Positions 21,099-29,427 of a stretch of DNA of 64,000 bases are shown here, one piece after another. Location of the stretch: assembly GCF_946886895.1 (NCBI RefSeq), contig NZ_CAMPJO010000012.1, forward strand, positions 35,743 through 99,742, given 5' to 3'. Within the stretch, counting starts at the first letter, position 1. Every line of letters begins with the position of its first letter. Origin of the DNA: an uncultured Marinobacter sp. (GTDB lineage Bacteria; Pseudomonadota; Gammaproteobacteria; Pseudomonadales; Oleiphilaceae). The translations under genes and the position numbers were made by a program. The notes beneath the pieces are model-generated. The model was not told the origin of the DNA and ran no database searches. It worked only from the letters and a program-made list of their open reading frames with translations.

Positions 21099-23279
21099 TC
21101 AGGCCTTGTGGCGAATATGCCAGCACCGGTGAATCCGCGAGTTCCGCTGAAAATCCTTATCCAGGGTATCCCGCGTAACCTCGGAAACCTCATACTCGTT
21201 CTCCAGCGCCTCATCCAGCTTGAACCGCCGGAAGTTGTTGGAAAAAATCAGCAAGCCATCAGAACTCAATCGCGCCATCGCCTGCCTGATGAGCTTCGGA
21301 TGGTCCACCTGGATATCAAGTACCCCAGCCATTCTCGCTGAATTCGAGAAGGTGGGCGGATCCATAAAGATCAGATCAAAGCGCTGGTCCGCTGAAGGCT
21401 TTGCCGCCAGCCAGGCGAGGCAGTCCACCTGCTCTACCCGATGTTTTGACAGATCCGCGCCGTTCAGTCGCAGGTTATCCTCCGCCCAGTTCACGTAAGT
21501 TTTCGACATGTCCAGGCTCAGCGACCGGCTGGCACCGCCCACCGCCGCATGGACCGTGGCCGCGCCGGTGTAGCAAAACAGGTTCAGGAACCGTTTATGG
21601 GAGGCATTCCGCTGAATCCAGTGACGTACCGGCCGGTGGTCCAGGAACAAACCGGTATCCAGGTAGTCCTTGAGATTCACGTTCAGCAGGCATCCGTGCT
21701 CGTGAACCTGAAAAAACTCACCACTGGCCGCCTGTTTTTCATACTGCCGGGTGCCGGTCTGGCGCTGGCGTTGTTTGCACACCATCGCCTCTCGCTCCAC
21801 ACCGAGCGCGTCCGGAATCACCGCCAGCGCCTCCGCCAGCCGTTCACGGGCCGAGCGCTCGTCCACCGACTTGGGTGCGGCGTATTCCTGCACGTGCACA
21901 CGGCCCTCGTAGACATCAATGGCCAGCGCGAATTCCGGCATGTCGGCATCGTACAGTCGATAGCAGCCGATGCCCTGCTTGCGCGCCCACTGGCCGATGG
22001 TCTTCCGATTCTTCTTCAGGCGGTTGCTGAGCATCGCGGCCCGTTCGGCGTTGGCTATCCGGGGGCTGACCTCCCCCGGAATCCCGGGTTCACGAGGGGT
22101 CATCGCGCTGCGCTCATCCACTTCAAACAACAGTAGCTGCGCCGGCAGCTTGCCGTTGAACAACCGGTACTGCTTGTAGCTTCGCAAGCCAATGGACTTG
22201 CCAAACTCCGGTGCGCCGGTAAAGACCGCCAGCCGCCAGCCAGGCACCGCCCGTTTCACCGCGTCGCCCAGCGCCTGGTACAGGGCGCCAAGCTCACGGC
22301 GTTCGCTCAATCGCTCGCCGTAGGGCGGATTCGTCACAACCAGTCCCTGGGCGGCCCAGTGACTTTCCCGTTCCAGTTCACTCACCGAACGGCAGGTCAC
22401 CAAAACGATCTCCTCGAGACCCGCGCGCTCGATGTTCCGCTTAGCGGTCTCGATCACCCGGCTGTCCTGGTCAAAACCGGCGAACACCGGCAGCCGGCCC
22501 TGTTTGCCCTCATGGGCCCGTCGCTCCGCCTCCTGACGCAGCGAAAGCCACAGTTCCGGCTGATGCCCCAACCATTTCTCGAATCCGAACGCAGACTGCT
22601 TACGCCCGGGCGCGAGATCCAGCGCCATCATCGCCGCTTCGATCAACAGAGTGCCAGAGCCACACATGGGATCCACGAAATCGCCCCCGGCCCTGGCAAT
22701 TTCCGGCAACCCGGCGCGCAACAGCAGGGCCGCGGCAAGGTTTTCCTTCAACGGGGCCAGCCCCCTGTCGGTGCGATAGCCCCGCATGTGCAGGCTGTGC
22801 CCACTCAGATCGATACCAAGCGCCAGACGCCCCCGGTTCAGGCGGGCGGAGACGGTGATATCCGGGTTCTTCGCATCCACCGACGGGCGCGGGCCGCCGT
22901 TGGCACTGAAGCGGTCCACAATGCCGTCCTTGACCCGCTGGGCCCCGAACTGGGTATTGCGGATGGCTTCATTCTGGCCCAGGAAGGTGACCCGGAAACT
23001 ACCATGCACCGGTAGGTGCTGTTGCCAGTCCATGTGCACCACGCCGTCATAGAGCTGATCGCCACTGTTAGCGTCCACCTCCGCCAGGTGCAGGATGACC
23101 CGGTTGGCCAGCCGCGACCAAAGACAAGTGCGGTATCCGCCCTCCAGTGACCCTTCCGCCCAGACACCGGCTGGGGCATTTCGAACCGGTTCCAGGCCGA
23201 ACGTACTGAGCTCGTCCGCCAGAAGATACTCAACACCCTTCGGGCAGGTTACAAAAAAGACAGATTTGGACAAGTTCAA
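21099..23279 (-). CDS. rlmL: Bifunctional 23S rRNA methyltransferase RlmKL
   Basis: Methylates two guanines of 23S rRNA (m2G2445 by the N-terminal RlmL part, m7G2069 by the C-terminal RlmK part). The 726 residues match the fused gammaproteobacterial form. In order are an N-terminal THUMP/ferredoxin-like part, the first SAM-binding motif DPMCGSGTLLIEA, the catalytic NPPYGERL, then the second domain with LNLFCYTGAATV and the MDPPTFSNS motif. It is transcribed alone, convergent with the barrel gene. Confidence 0.95.
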   Translation of the reverse strand: MNLSKSVFFVTCPKGVEYLLADELSTFGLEPVRNAPAGVWAEGSLEGGYRTCLWSRLANRVILHLAEVDANSGDQLYDGVVHMDWQQHLPVHGSFRVTFLGQNEAIRNTQFGAQRVKDGIVDRFSANGGPRPSVDAKNPDITVSARLNRGRLALGIDLSGHSLHMRGYRTDRGLAPLKENLAAALLLRAGLPEIARAGGDFVDPMCGSGTLLIEAAMMALDLAPGRKQSAFGFEKWLGHQPELWLSLRQEAERRAHEGKQGRLPVFAGFDQDSRVIETAKRNIERAGLEEIVLVTCRSVSELERESHWAAQGLVVTNPPYGERLSERRELGALYQALGDAVKRAVPGWRLAVFTGAPEFGKSIGLRSYKQYRLFNGKLPAQLLLFEVDERSAMTPREPGIPGEVSPRIANAERAAMLSNRLKKNRKTIGQWARKQGIGCYRLYDADMPEFALAIDVYEGRVHVQEYAAPKSVDERSARERLAEALAVIPDALGVEREAMVCKQRQRQTGTRQYEKQAASGEFFQVHEHGCLLNVNLKDYLDTGLFLDHRPVRHWIQRNASHKRFLNLFCYTGAATVHAAVGGASRSLSLDMSKTYVNWAEDNLRLNGADLSKHRVEQVDCLAWLAAKPSADQRFDLIFMDPPTFSNSARMAGVLDIQVDHPKLIRQAMARLSSDGLLIFSNNFRRFKLDEALENEYEVSEVTRDTLDKDFQRNSRIHRCWHIRHKA

Positions 23280-23594
23280 CTCCCGATGAAAAAGCGGTTT
23301 CCGGTTAAGCGACCGGAATAGCAGCTTTTACCGCTCGGACTCGCTTCCGTTATTTCATACAACTATAAGAAAAGCTTCACATAGATGAAATAAATAGTGT
23401 ACACCGGCGCAAAGTTCGAACTACCTTGTAAGTGACGCGTCATTCCGGAAGGGCTGATCTCTTCCGTTAACAGGATCCTGACTGCTCTGGCCTGAGCTGG
23501 CAATAGTGGGTTATCCCGGACTGGGAAGCCACGGTGCCATCGCCACGGCAGATGTGTACACGCTTATTCTGTTAATCCATCAGTGAGGAACGGC
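23280..23594. other. 315-bp spacer upstream of rmf and rlmKL
   Basis: No ORF or RNA gene is evident. It must hold the divergent promoters of rlmKL and rmf. The only structure I can point to is the palindrome TTCCGG-N8-CCGGAA at 23299-23318, close to the rlmKL start. I could not pick out a defensible stationary-phase promoter for rmf. Confidence 0.5.
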
Positions 23595-23807
23595 ATGAAA
23601 AGACAGAAAAGAGACATGTACGCTCGTGCATTCAAGCGGGGTTATCTCGCCGGCGTGTCCGGTAAATCCAAAGACAGTTGCCCGATTGACCAGGCGGAAG
23701 CCCGCCAGGAGTGGTTAAGCGGGTGGCGAGAGGGCCGCACAGATCAATGGGAGGGCATGACCGGCGTTTCCGGCATCCACAAACTGGCCAATGTCACCAC
23801 CGCGTGA
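23595..23807 (+). CDS. rmf: Ribosome modulation factor
   Basis: Small basic protein that binds 70S ribosomes in stationary phase and pairs them into inactive 100S dimers. The 70 residues begin MKRQKRD as in E. coli Rmf and keep RGYLAGVSGKSKDSCP and the WLSGWREGR core. The start is fixed by homology and by GAGGAA just upstream; an ATG 12 nt earlier in frame is less likely. The C-terminus is about 15 residues longer than in E. coli. It stands alone, convergent with pyrD. Confidence 0.95.
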   Translation: MKRQKRDMYARAFKRGYLAGVSGKSKDSCPIDQAEARQEWLSGWREGRTDQWEGMTGVSGIHKLANVTTA

Positions 23808-23941
23808 CCTGAGTCATAACCCCGAATCTTACTCTGATCTTTTACACAAAACTTAAGCAGTACCGCAGTACCAGAGCAATCCAAACGGGGCCTCCCGCCC
23901 CGTACCATGCGATAAATCGCCACGGGGTTTATTCCCCGCAC

Positions 23942-23960
23942 GGGCCCGCTCAGCGGGCCC
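23942..23960. terminator. Hairpin between rmf and pyrD
   Basis: GGGCCCGC-TCA-GCGGGCCC forms an 8-bp GC stem. Two further GC hairpins (around 23885-23902 and 23922-23939) lie just before it, so the convergent junction is packed with structure. No clear U-run. Confidence 0.5.
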
Positions 23961-23983
23961 AACTTCGTTCTGGCCGATCCGTT

Positions 23984-25003
23984 TTATTGCGCCCGTCGAA
24001 TGGCCTCAACCGATTCCCGGATCAGCACCGGCCCCCGGTAGATAAACCCGGTGTAAATCTGCACCAGCCGGGCGCCGGCCCGGATCTTTTCAGCCGCGCT
24101 CTCCCCATCGGTAATGCCACCGACCCCGATAATAGGCAGCGCCTCCCCCAGCTCCGCATACAAGCCGCGAATCACCCGCAGCGACGCCTCACGGACAGGT
24201 GCCCCGCTAAGGCCGCCAGCTTCGCGCTCATGACGGTGGCCGGCCACGGCCTCACGGCTGATGGTGGTGTTGGTGGCGATCACGCCGTCCAGCCCGGTCT
24301 CCCGCAAGGCCGACGCCACGAACCGGATACCCTCGTCGTCCATATCCGGAGCAATCTTGACGGCAATTGGCACATAGCGCCCGAACTGCGTCTGGCAGTT
24401 GAGCTGCTCATCTTTGATGGCGGCCAGAAGGCCCTTGAGCGAATCACCGAATTGCAGGTCTCTCAGGCCCGGGGTGTTGGGCGAGGAGACGTTCACGGTG
24501 ATGTAGTCCGCCCGGGAGTAGACCGCTGAAATCCCCTTGCGGTAATCCGATTCTGACTGATCGTTGGGAGTGTCCTTGTTCTTGCCAACGTTGATGCCGA
24601 GGATGCCCCGGTAACGACGTTTGTCCACCCGCGCCAGCAAGTGGGCCAGGCCCTCATTATTGAAACCCATCCGGTTGATGATGGCCTGGTGTTCGGGCAA
24701 CCGGAACATACGGGGCTTTGGATTGCCGGGCTGGGCCAGCGGCGTGACGGTACCCACTTCAATAAAGCCGAATCCCAGGGCACCCAGCGCGTCCAGATGA
24801 TCGGCATTTTTATCCAGGCCGGCGGCGAGACCGACCGGATTGGGGAAATCGAGCCCCATAACATTCACTGGCAATGCGTTTGGTTCCGGTGCAAAAGCAC
24901 TCAGAACACCCAGCCGGTGGGCAAGATCAAGGCCGTTCAGGGCCAGATTGTGAGCCTGCTCCGGGGGCAGCCGGAAGAGCAGGTTGCGAATAGCGCCGTA
25001 CAT
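23984..25003 (-). CDS. pyrD: Dihydroorotate dehydrogenase (quinone), class 2
   Basis: Inner-membrane-associated FMN enzyme of pyrimidine synthesis, passing electrons from dihydroorotate to quinones. The 339-residue protein starts with the amphipathic helix [19 protein letters not shown] that marks class 2. The FMN-binding GLAAGLDKN (58-66) and the active-site base Ser174 in [10 protein letters not shown] are present. The start at 25003 was chosen for AGGAAGGAG about 8 nt upstream; the open frame extends 71 codons further but has no family sequence. Confidence 0.96.
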   Translation of the reverse strand: MYGAIRNLLFRLPPEQAHNLALNGLDLAHRLGVLSAFAPEPNALPVNVMGLDFPNPVGLAAGLDKNADHLDALGALGFGFIEVGTVTPLAQPGNPKPRMFRLPEHQAIINRMGFNNEGLAHLLARVDKRRYRGILGINVGKNKDTPNDQSESDYRKGISAVYSRADYITVNVSSPNTPGLRDLQFGDSLKGLLAAIKDEQLNCQTQFGRYVPIAVKIAPDMDDEGIRFVASALRETGLDGVIATNTTISREAVAGHRHEREAGGLSGAPVREASLRVIRGLYAELGEALPIIGVGGITDGESAAEKIRAGARLVQIYTGFIYRGPVLIRESVEAIRRAQ

Positions 25004-25410
25004 CGGGATAACTCCTTCCTGACAAGTGGCCGGAGTATACCGGAAGTTGTCCACAGCATCCCGGGACACACAAGAATCACCGCTAAATGACTGTATGATG
25101 AAGGTCTCGTGACCTTTTCCACGGAATCTGTGGATAACCCTGTTGAAAATCGCGGGGCAACGCGTGGCATCCCTTGATAACTGCGCCAATCTACAGATTG
25201 ATCGTTTTTTGATCAACTTTATTTTCTTCTTATTTCAACAGCTTATAATGTTTTTTCTTTTTGGGCCAGGCAACCTATACAGAATGTTACTTGTTCACCG
25301 CATTGCAATAATGTGTATAAATCATACTGGCCCTGGCGCTCAGAAGCGCCCTGCCTTGGCGCCGGAATAACGATATACTGACAGCCCCACCGGAAACGGA
25401 GCATCCGCTG
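25004..25410. other. 407-bp spacer with DnaA-box-like sites and an AT-rich tract
   Basis: No gene is visible. A perfect DnaA box is at 25129-25137 (reverse TTATCCACA), near matches are TTGTCCACA at 25047-25055 and reverse TTATACACA at 25312-25320. Between them lies a long AT-rich tract (25196-25260) with two GATC sites and a TATAAT (25244-25249). Promoters of pyrD and the CDF gene must also be here. Confidence 0.55.
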
Positions 25411-26571
25411 ATGCACGACAGCACCTCACCTGCCCAACGCCACCGCGAGAATCTGACGGTGGAAATGAAGGCAGCCTCCAGGGTGACCCTTATCGGGATG
25501 GTACTGGATGCCGTTCTCGGCATCATAAAAGTCATTACGGGTACACTTTTCCATTCCCAGGCGCTGATCGTTGACGGCATCCACTCGTTCAGCGATGTCG
25601 CGTCGGACCTTGTGGTATTGGGCGTGATGCGGGTGTCCCGCCGGGCACCGGATGATAACCACCCATACGGCCACCAACGCATAGAGACTCTGGGCACACT
25701 GGTTCTCGGCAGCATCCTGATTGCGGTAGGCGCCGCGCTGGCCTGGGAAAATACCCTGCGCCTGATTGAGGGCGAGGCATCGCTTGTTCCGGGCTGGCCG
25801 GTGCTGCTGGCGGCGACCGCCTCAGTGGTCGGCAAGGAGTGGATTTACCGGTACACCCTGCGTGTGGGCCAGGCCATTCGCTCAGACCTGATTATCGCCA
25901 ACGCCTGGCACAGCCGAACCGACGCATTTTCCTCTGTCGTGGTGCTGCTCTCTACCGTTGGCGCCATGGCTGGCGTCATCTGGCTGGATGTGCTGGCAGC
26001 GGTCATTATTGCCGGCATCATCATTCACATCGGCTGGAAGTTTACCTGGAGCAGCGTCCAGGAGCTGGTGGATACCGGGTTGTCGCCGGAAGATACCGAG
26101 ATGCTGATGTCTATCGCCCGCAGCACGGACGGCGTGCGCAATGTGCACGAACTGCGCAGCCGACGCATGGGCCACGACATTCTCCTGGATGTTCACCTTG
26201 TGGTGCGGCCGGAAATCAGTGTTTCGGAAGGGCACCAGATCGGGATGCAGGTGGTCTCACGCCTGCGCGACGCCCTGGAGAACATCCATGACATCAACTT
26301 CCATATTGACGCGGAAAACGACGCGGATCAGCCGCTGACCTCGGAGGCACTGCCGTCACGGGAGGACATCCGGGCCCTGCTGGTGAGCCAGTTGGGGGCC
26401 TTGCCCCCGAGCAGCCGTCTGCGGCTGCACTACCTCAGGAACAAGGTACACCTGGAATTGCTGCTGGATGCTCACGCCCCGGAATGGCCAATCGACACCG
26501 AGACGCTTCATGAAACCCTGGCGCCCTACCCCTGGTTCGGCAGTGTGCGGGTATGGGTGGCCGGCCCCTGA
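25411..26571 (+). CDS. Cation diffusion facilitator (CDF) family metal exporter
   Basis: Inner-membrane divalent-metal/proton antiporter, 386 residues. About six membrane helices lie in residues 20-220. The transport site is made of DGIHSFSD (55-62) in helix 2 and HSRTD in helix 5; HPYGHQRIET in the following loop is a CDF hallmark. A C-terminal cytosolic domain (about 220-310) is extended by some 75 residues, including a second small alpha/beta segment, beyond the minimal YiiP/FieF length. Zinc, iron or manganese are possible; sequence does not settle it. GGAG lies 9 nt before the ATG. Confidence 0.9.
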   Translation: MHDSTSPAQRHRENLTVEMKAASRVTLIGMVLDAVLGIIKVITGTLFHSQALIVDGIHSFSDVASDLVVLGVMRVSRRAPDDNHPYGHQRIETLGTLVLGSILIAVGAALAWENTLRLIEGEASLVPGWPVLLAATASVVGKEWIYRYTLRVGQAIRSDLIIANAWHSRTDAFSSVVVLLSTVGAMAGVIWLDVLAAVIIAGIIIHIGWKFTWSSVQELVDTGLSPEDTEMLMSIARSTDGVRNVHELRSRRMGHDILLDVHLVVRPEISVSEGHQIGMQVVSRLRDALENIHDINFHIDAENDADQPLTSEALPSREDIRALLVSQLGALPPSSRLRLHYLRNKVHLELLLDAHAPEWPIDTETLHETLAPYPWFGSVRVWVAGP

Positions 26572-26589
26572 GCCAGCCATGCGCGGCGA

Positions 26590-28089
26590 CTAGCGCCGCC
26601 GGTTGGCTTCCATGCGCGACAGAAACTCCTGCATGATCAGCGTGTAGAGTTCGCCCCCCAGGAAACGGTCTTCCACCCCGGCGTCGATGCTCGGGTTGTC
26701 GTTGACCTCGATCACCGCCACCCGGTTACCGGACTGCTTGATATCCACACCGTACAGCCCGTTGCCGATCAGTTTGGTGGAGTTCAGGGCTGCCTGAATG
26801 ACGTTCTTGGGTACTTCGTAGGTCGGCATGGTTTCAAAACCGCCACTTTCGCTCTCGGATTCGCTGTGCTGGTAGATCTGCCAGTGGCCTTTGACCATCA
26901 TATACTTGCAGGCATAGATGGCACGGCCGCCCAGCACACCGATGCGCCAGTCGTAATCCGTATAAAGATACTCCTGGGCGAGCACCAGGGCCGACTGCCG
27001 GAACAGCTCCTTCAGACCGGCCTTCAGGGATTTTTCATCCTCGGCCTTGGTGACACCACGGGAAAAGGCACCGTCAGGGATCTTGATCACCACCGGGAAA
27101 CCCAGCTCACTGATCACCTGCTCCGCGGCATCTTTCTGGTCCTTGGACAGAATCAGGGTTTTCGGCGTTGGCACCTTGTTGTTCTTGAGCAGGTCGGCAA
27201 GGAACACCTTGTTGGTGCACTTGAGGATAGAGACCGGGTCATCGATGACCACCATGCCCTCGGCGTCGGCCTTGCGGGCAAAACGGTAGGTGTGATGATC
27301 GATCGCCGTGGTTTCACGAATGAACAGCCCGTCGTATTCCGGCAACCGCATATAATCGCGCCGTGTGATCTGCTCCACGTTAATGCCCAGCTTGCGCCCG
27401 GCCTTCTCAAACCGCTTGAGCGCCACCTGGTCACTGGGTGGCATGGCTTCATCGGGGTTAACCAGCACCGCCAGATCATACCGGTACCGACGGCGGGTAC
27501 GGGGCTTGCGCCAGACCATGCTGCTGAACCGGTCCAGGGCGGCGGCAAATACGTCCTGCTCCTTCTCACCGAGATCCGCCGGGGCCGCCGGCTTCATGGA
27601 TTCAATCTGCCAGCCCTTGCGACGGCGGAACACGATTTCCAGGATCGGACAGGGGAAACGCTCAAACAGCGCCCGGGCCACGGGCTTGAGATCCGGGTGT
27701 TCGGCCTGGCCAAAATAGGTGCGCACCTTCACTTCATGGGTGGCCTCGCGCTCATCACTGGCCGGATCAATGGCGGAACCGGCCGCCTCCAGCCACTGGA
27801 TGACGCTGGCGTCCAACTCCTCCAGTTCCAGCGAAAACAGCCCCTTTCGGCTCAGGTCGTTCAGGGTCATCACCGACGGCACCACATGGTGACCACGGGC
27901 TTCCGCCAGCAGCGAGCAGTAGTAGCCCCGGCTCAGGTACTTCGCGCTCTGACACAGATTGATCACCCGCACCCGGCTGGACGGCGGCGCGGAGAACTGC
28001 AGGTATTGATCGAAGGTCAGCACATCTTCACTGGGGTAATACGGCGCCCAGTCTTTGGCGCGATCCACTACAATGAGCAAACGGGACAT
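26590..28089 (-). CDS. RimK-type ATP-grasp ligase with RLAN N-terminal domain
   Basis: A 499-residue soluble protein. Residues 1 to about 170 match the RLAN (RimK-like ATP-grasp N-terminal) domain, including LCQSAKYLSRGYYCSLLAEARGH; the rest is a RimK-type ATP-grasp fold with the lysine-bearing FPVVIKIPDGAFSRGV loop and the magnesium-binding VIEVNDNPSID near the end. Such enzymes form amide bonds between a carboxylate and an amine using ATP. GGAGGAGAG 8 nt upstream fixes the start at 28089, not the open extension to 28164. It is divergent from a GNAT-peptidase fusion, a neighbour that recurs in this family. The substrate is unknown. Confidence 0.88.
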   Translation of the reverse strand: MSRLLIVVDRAKDWAPYYPSEDVLTFDQYLQFSAPPSSRVRVINLCQSAKYLSRGYYCSLLAEARGHHVVPSVMTLNDLSRKGLFSLELEELDASVIQWLEAAGSAIDPASDEREATHEVKVRTYFGQAEHPDLKPVARALFERFPCPILEIVFRRRKGWQIESMKPAAPADLGEKEQDVFAAALDRFSSMVWRKPRTRRRYRYDLAVLVNPDEAMPPSDQVALKRFEKAGRKLGINVEQITRRDYMRLPEYDGLFIRETTAIDHHTYRFARKADAEGMVVIDDPVSILKCTNKVFLADLLKNNKVPTPKTLILSKDQKDAAEQVISELGFPVVIKIPDGAFSRGVTKAEDEKSLKAGLKELFRQSALVLAQEYLYTDYDWRIGVLGGRAIYACKYMMVKGHWQIYQHSESESESGGFETMPTYEVPKNVIQAALNSTKLIGNGLYGVDIKQSGNRVAVIEVNDNPSIDAGVEDRFLGGELYTLIMQEFLSRMEANRRR

Positions 28090-28174
28090 GAAAGGCTCTC
28101 CTCCCTGGCCGTGATGGCCGATGTTGTTTGTCGCAACAATACGCCGCTGCGTACGTCCGCACAATCTGCGAATA

Positions 28175-28192
28175 ATGCGTGCTTTTACGCAT
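28175..28192. promoter_or_regulatory. Palindrome in the ligase/GNAT-C39 divergent region
   Basis: ATGCGT-N6-ACGCAT is a perfect inverted repeat midway between the two divergent genes. Related TGCGTAC strings occur at about 28148 and 28205. It could be an operator for both genes. Confidence 0.35.
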
Positions 28193-28290
28193 GCTTGCCG
28201 TATATGCGTACACTGAACTCTCTACCATAATAGCCGGATACGGGAAGCCGACCAGCACGCCCGGTCCGTTTTTTTCAAGGCCTCCTGATC

Positions 28291-29406
28291 ATGCCTGATG
28301 TTCTGCTTCGACACGCCACCAGCAAAGACCTGAACGCTCTGCTGCAGCTCGAAAACCGATGCTTCACCGAAGACCGTCTGTCCCGGCGCAGCTTCCGGCG
28401 ATTTCTGGACATGCCCAGGGACCGACTGATCATCGCCGAGCTGGATGGCGAGCTGGTGGGTTATTGCCTGGTTCTGATGAATGCCGCCACTCGGCTGGCT
28501 CGCATCTACTCCATTGCGGTATCGCCAACCGCTCGCGGCCGGGGGCTGGGCGAGCAACTGATCGTCAAGGCCGAACAGGAAGCGGCAGCGGCTGGCCGGA
28601 TTGTGATGCGGCTGGAGGTTCGGGAGGACAACGACGGCGCCATCAACCTCTACAAACGCCTGGGCTACCGCCAGTTTGGCACCTACCGGGATTATTACGA
28701 GGATCACGGTAATGCCCTGCGTTTTGAGCGGCGCATCCTGTTCTATGCCCCCTCGCGGGAATTCCCGGCGGTGCCGTATTATCCCCAGACCACGGATTTT
28801 TCATGCGGGCCGGCGGCCCTGATCATGGCCATGGCGGCCATGGATGAGTCGCAACCGGTGACCACCCTGGAGGAACTCAAGATCTGGCGCGAGGCGACCA
28901 CGATTTTCATGCTGGCCGGTCACGGAGGTTGCGGCCCCCATGGCCTGGCCCTGTCGGCCTGGCACCGGGGCTTTGACGCCAGTGTCTGGATCAGCATGGA
29001 AGGTGCCCTGTTCAAGGACACGGTCCGCAACGACGACAAAAAGCGGGTGCTGGAGCTGGTCCATGAAGGCTTCCTGCACGACATCGGAAAAACCGGCATC
29101 CAGCTCCATCACGACCCGCTGACCCTGACAGCCATGGAGGAGGCCCTGCACGAGGGTCGCGTTCCGGTAATCCTGATCAGCACCTGGCAACTGAACCGGA
29201 GCCGGGTGCCGCACTGGGTCACCGTGTGCGCCATCGATGATCAGTTCGTCTATCTGCACGACCCGGAAATCGATGTCGACGAGGGGGAGTCCGTCGCCGA
29301 CAAGCAATACCTGCCCATCGACAAACGGGTCTTCAGCCAGATCTCACGCTACGGCCGAAACCAGCCATTGCAGGCCGCGGTGATTGTCGGGCCCAAACGG
29401 TCCTGA
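28291..29406 (+). CDS. GNAT acetyltransferase fused to a C39-like peptidase
   Basis: A 371-residue fusion. Residues 1-150 are a RimI-like N-acetyltransferase, with the acetyl-CoA loop SPTARGRGLGEQLI (78-91). Residues 160-371 are a papain-like, C39-type domain with Cys172 in DFSCGPAALIMAM, His308 in RVPHWVTV and Asp324 in YLHDPEID, so the catalytic triad looks complete. No membrane segment or ABC part is present, unlike bacteriocin C39 exporters. Divergent from the RLAN ligase. Together they could build, cap and trim a peptide or protein tail; this is inference. Confidence 0.87.
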   Translation: MPDVLLRHATSKDLNALLQLENRCFTEDRLSRRSFRRFLDMPRDRLIIAELDGELVGYCLVLMNAATRLARIYSIAVSPTARGRGLGEQLIVKAEQEAAAAGRIVMRLEVREDNDGAINLYKRLGYRQFGTYRDYYEDHGNALRFERRILFYAPSREFPAVPYYPQTTDFSCGPAALIMAMAAMDESQPVTTLEELKIWREATTIFMLAGHGGCGPHGLALSAWHRGFDASVWISMEGALFKDTVRNDDKKRVLELVHEGFLHDIGKTGIQLHHDPLTLTAMEEALHEGRVPVILISTWQLNRSRVPHWVTVCAIDDQFVYLHDPEIDVDEGESVADKQYLPIDKRVFSQISRYGRNQPLQAAVIVGPKRS

Positions 29407-29427
29407 GCCAGGCCGGTAGCACTGCGA

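Noticed and set aside
26590..29406. RiPP or bacteriocin export cluster, suggested by the C39-type peptidase
   Set aside because: No precursor peptide with a GG leader and no ABC exporter is present; the C39 domain is soluble and fused to an acetyltransferase.
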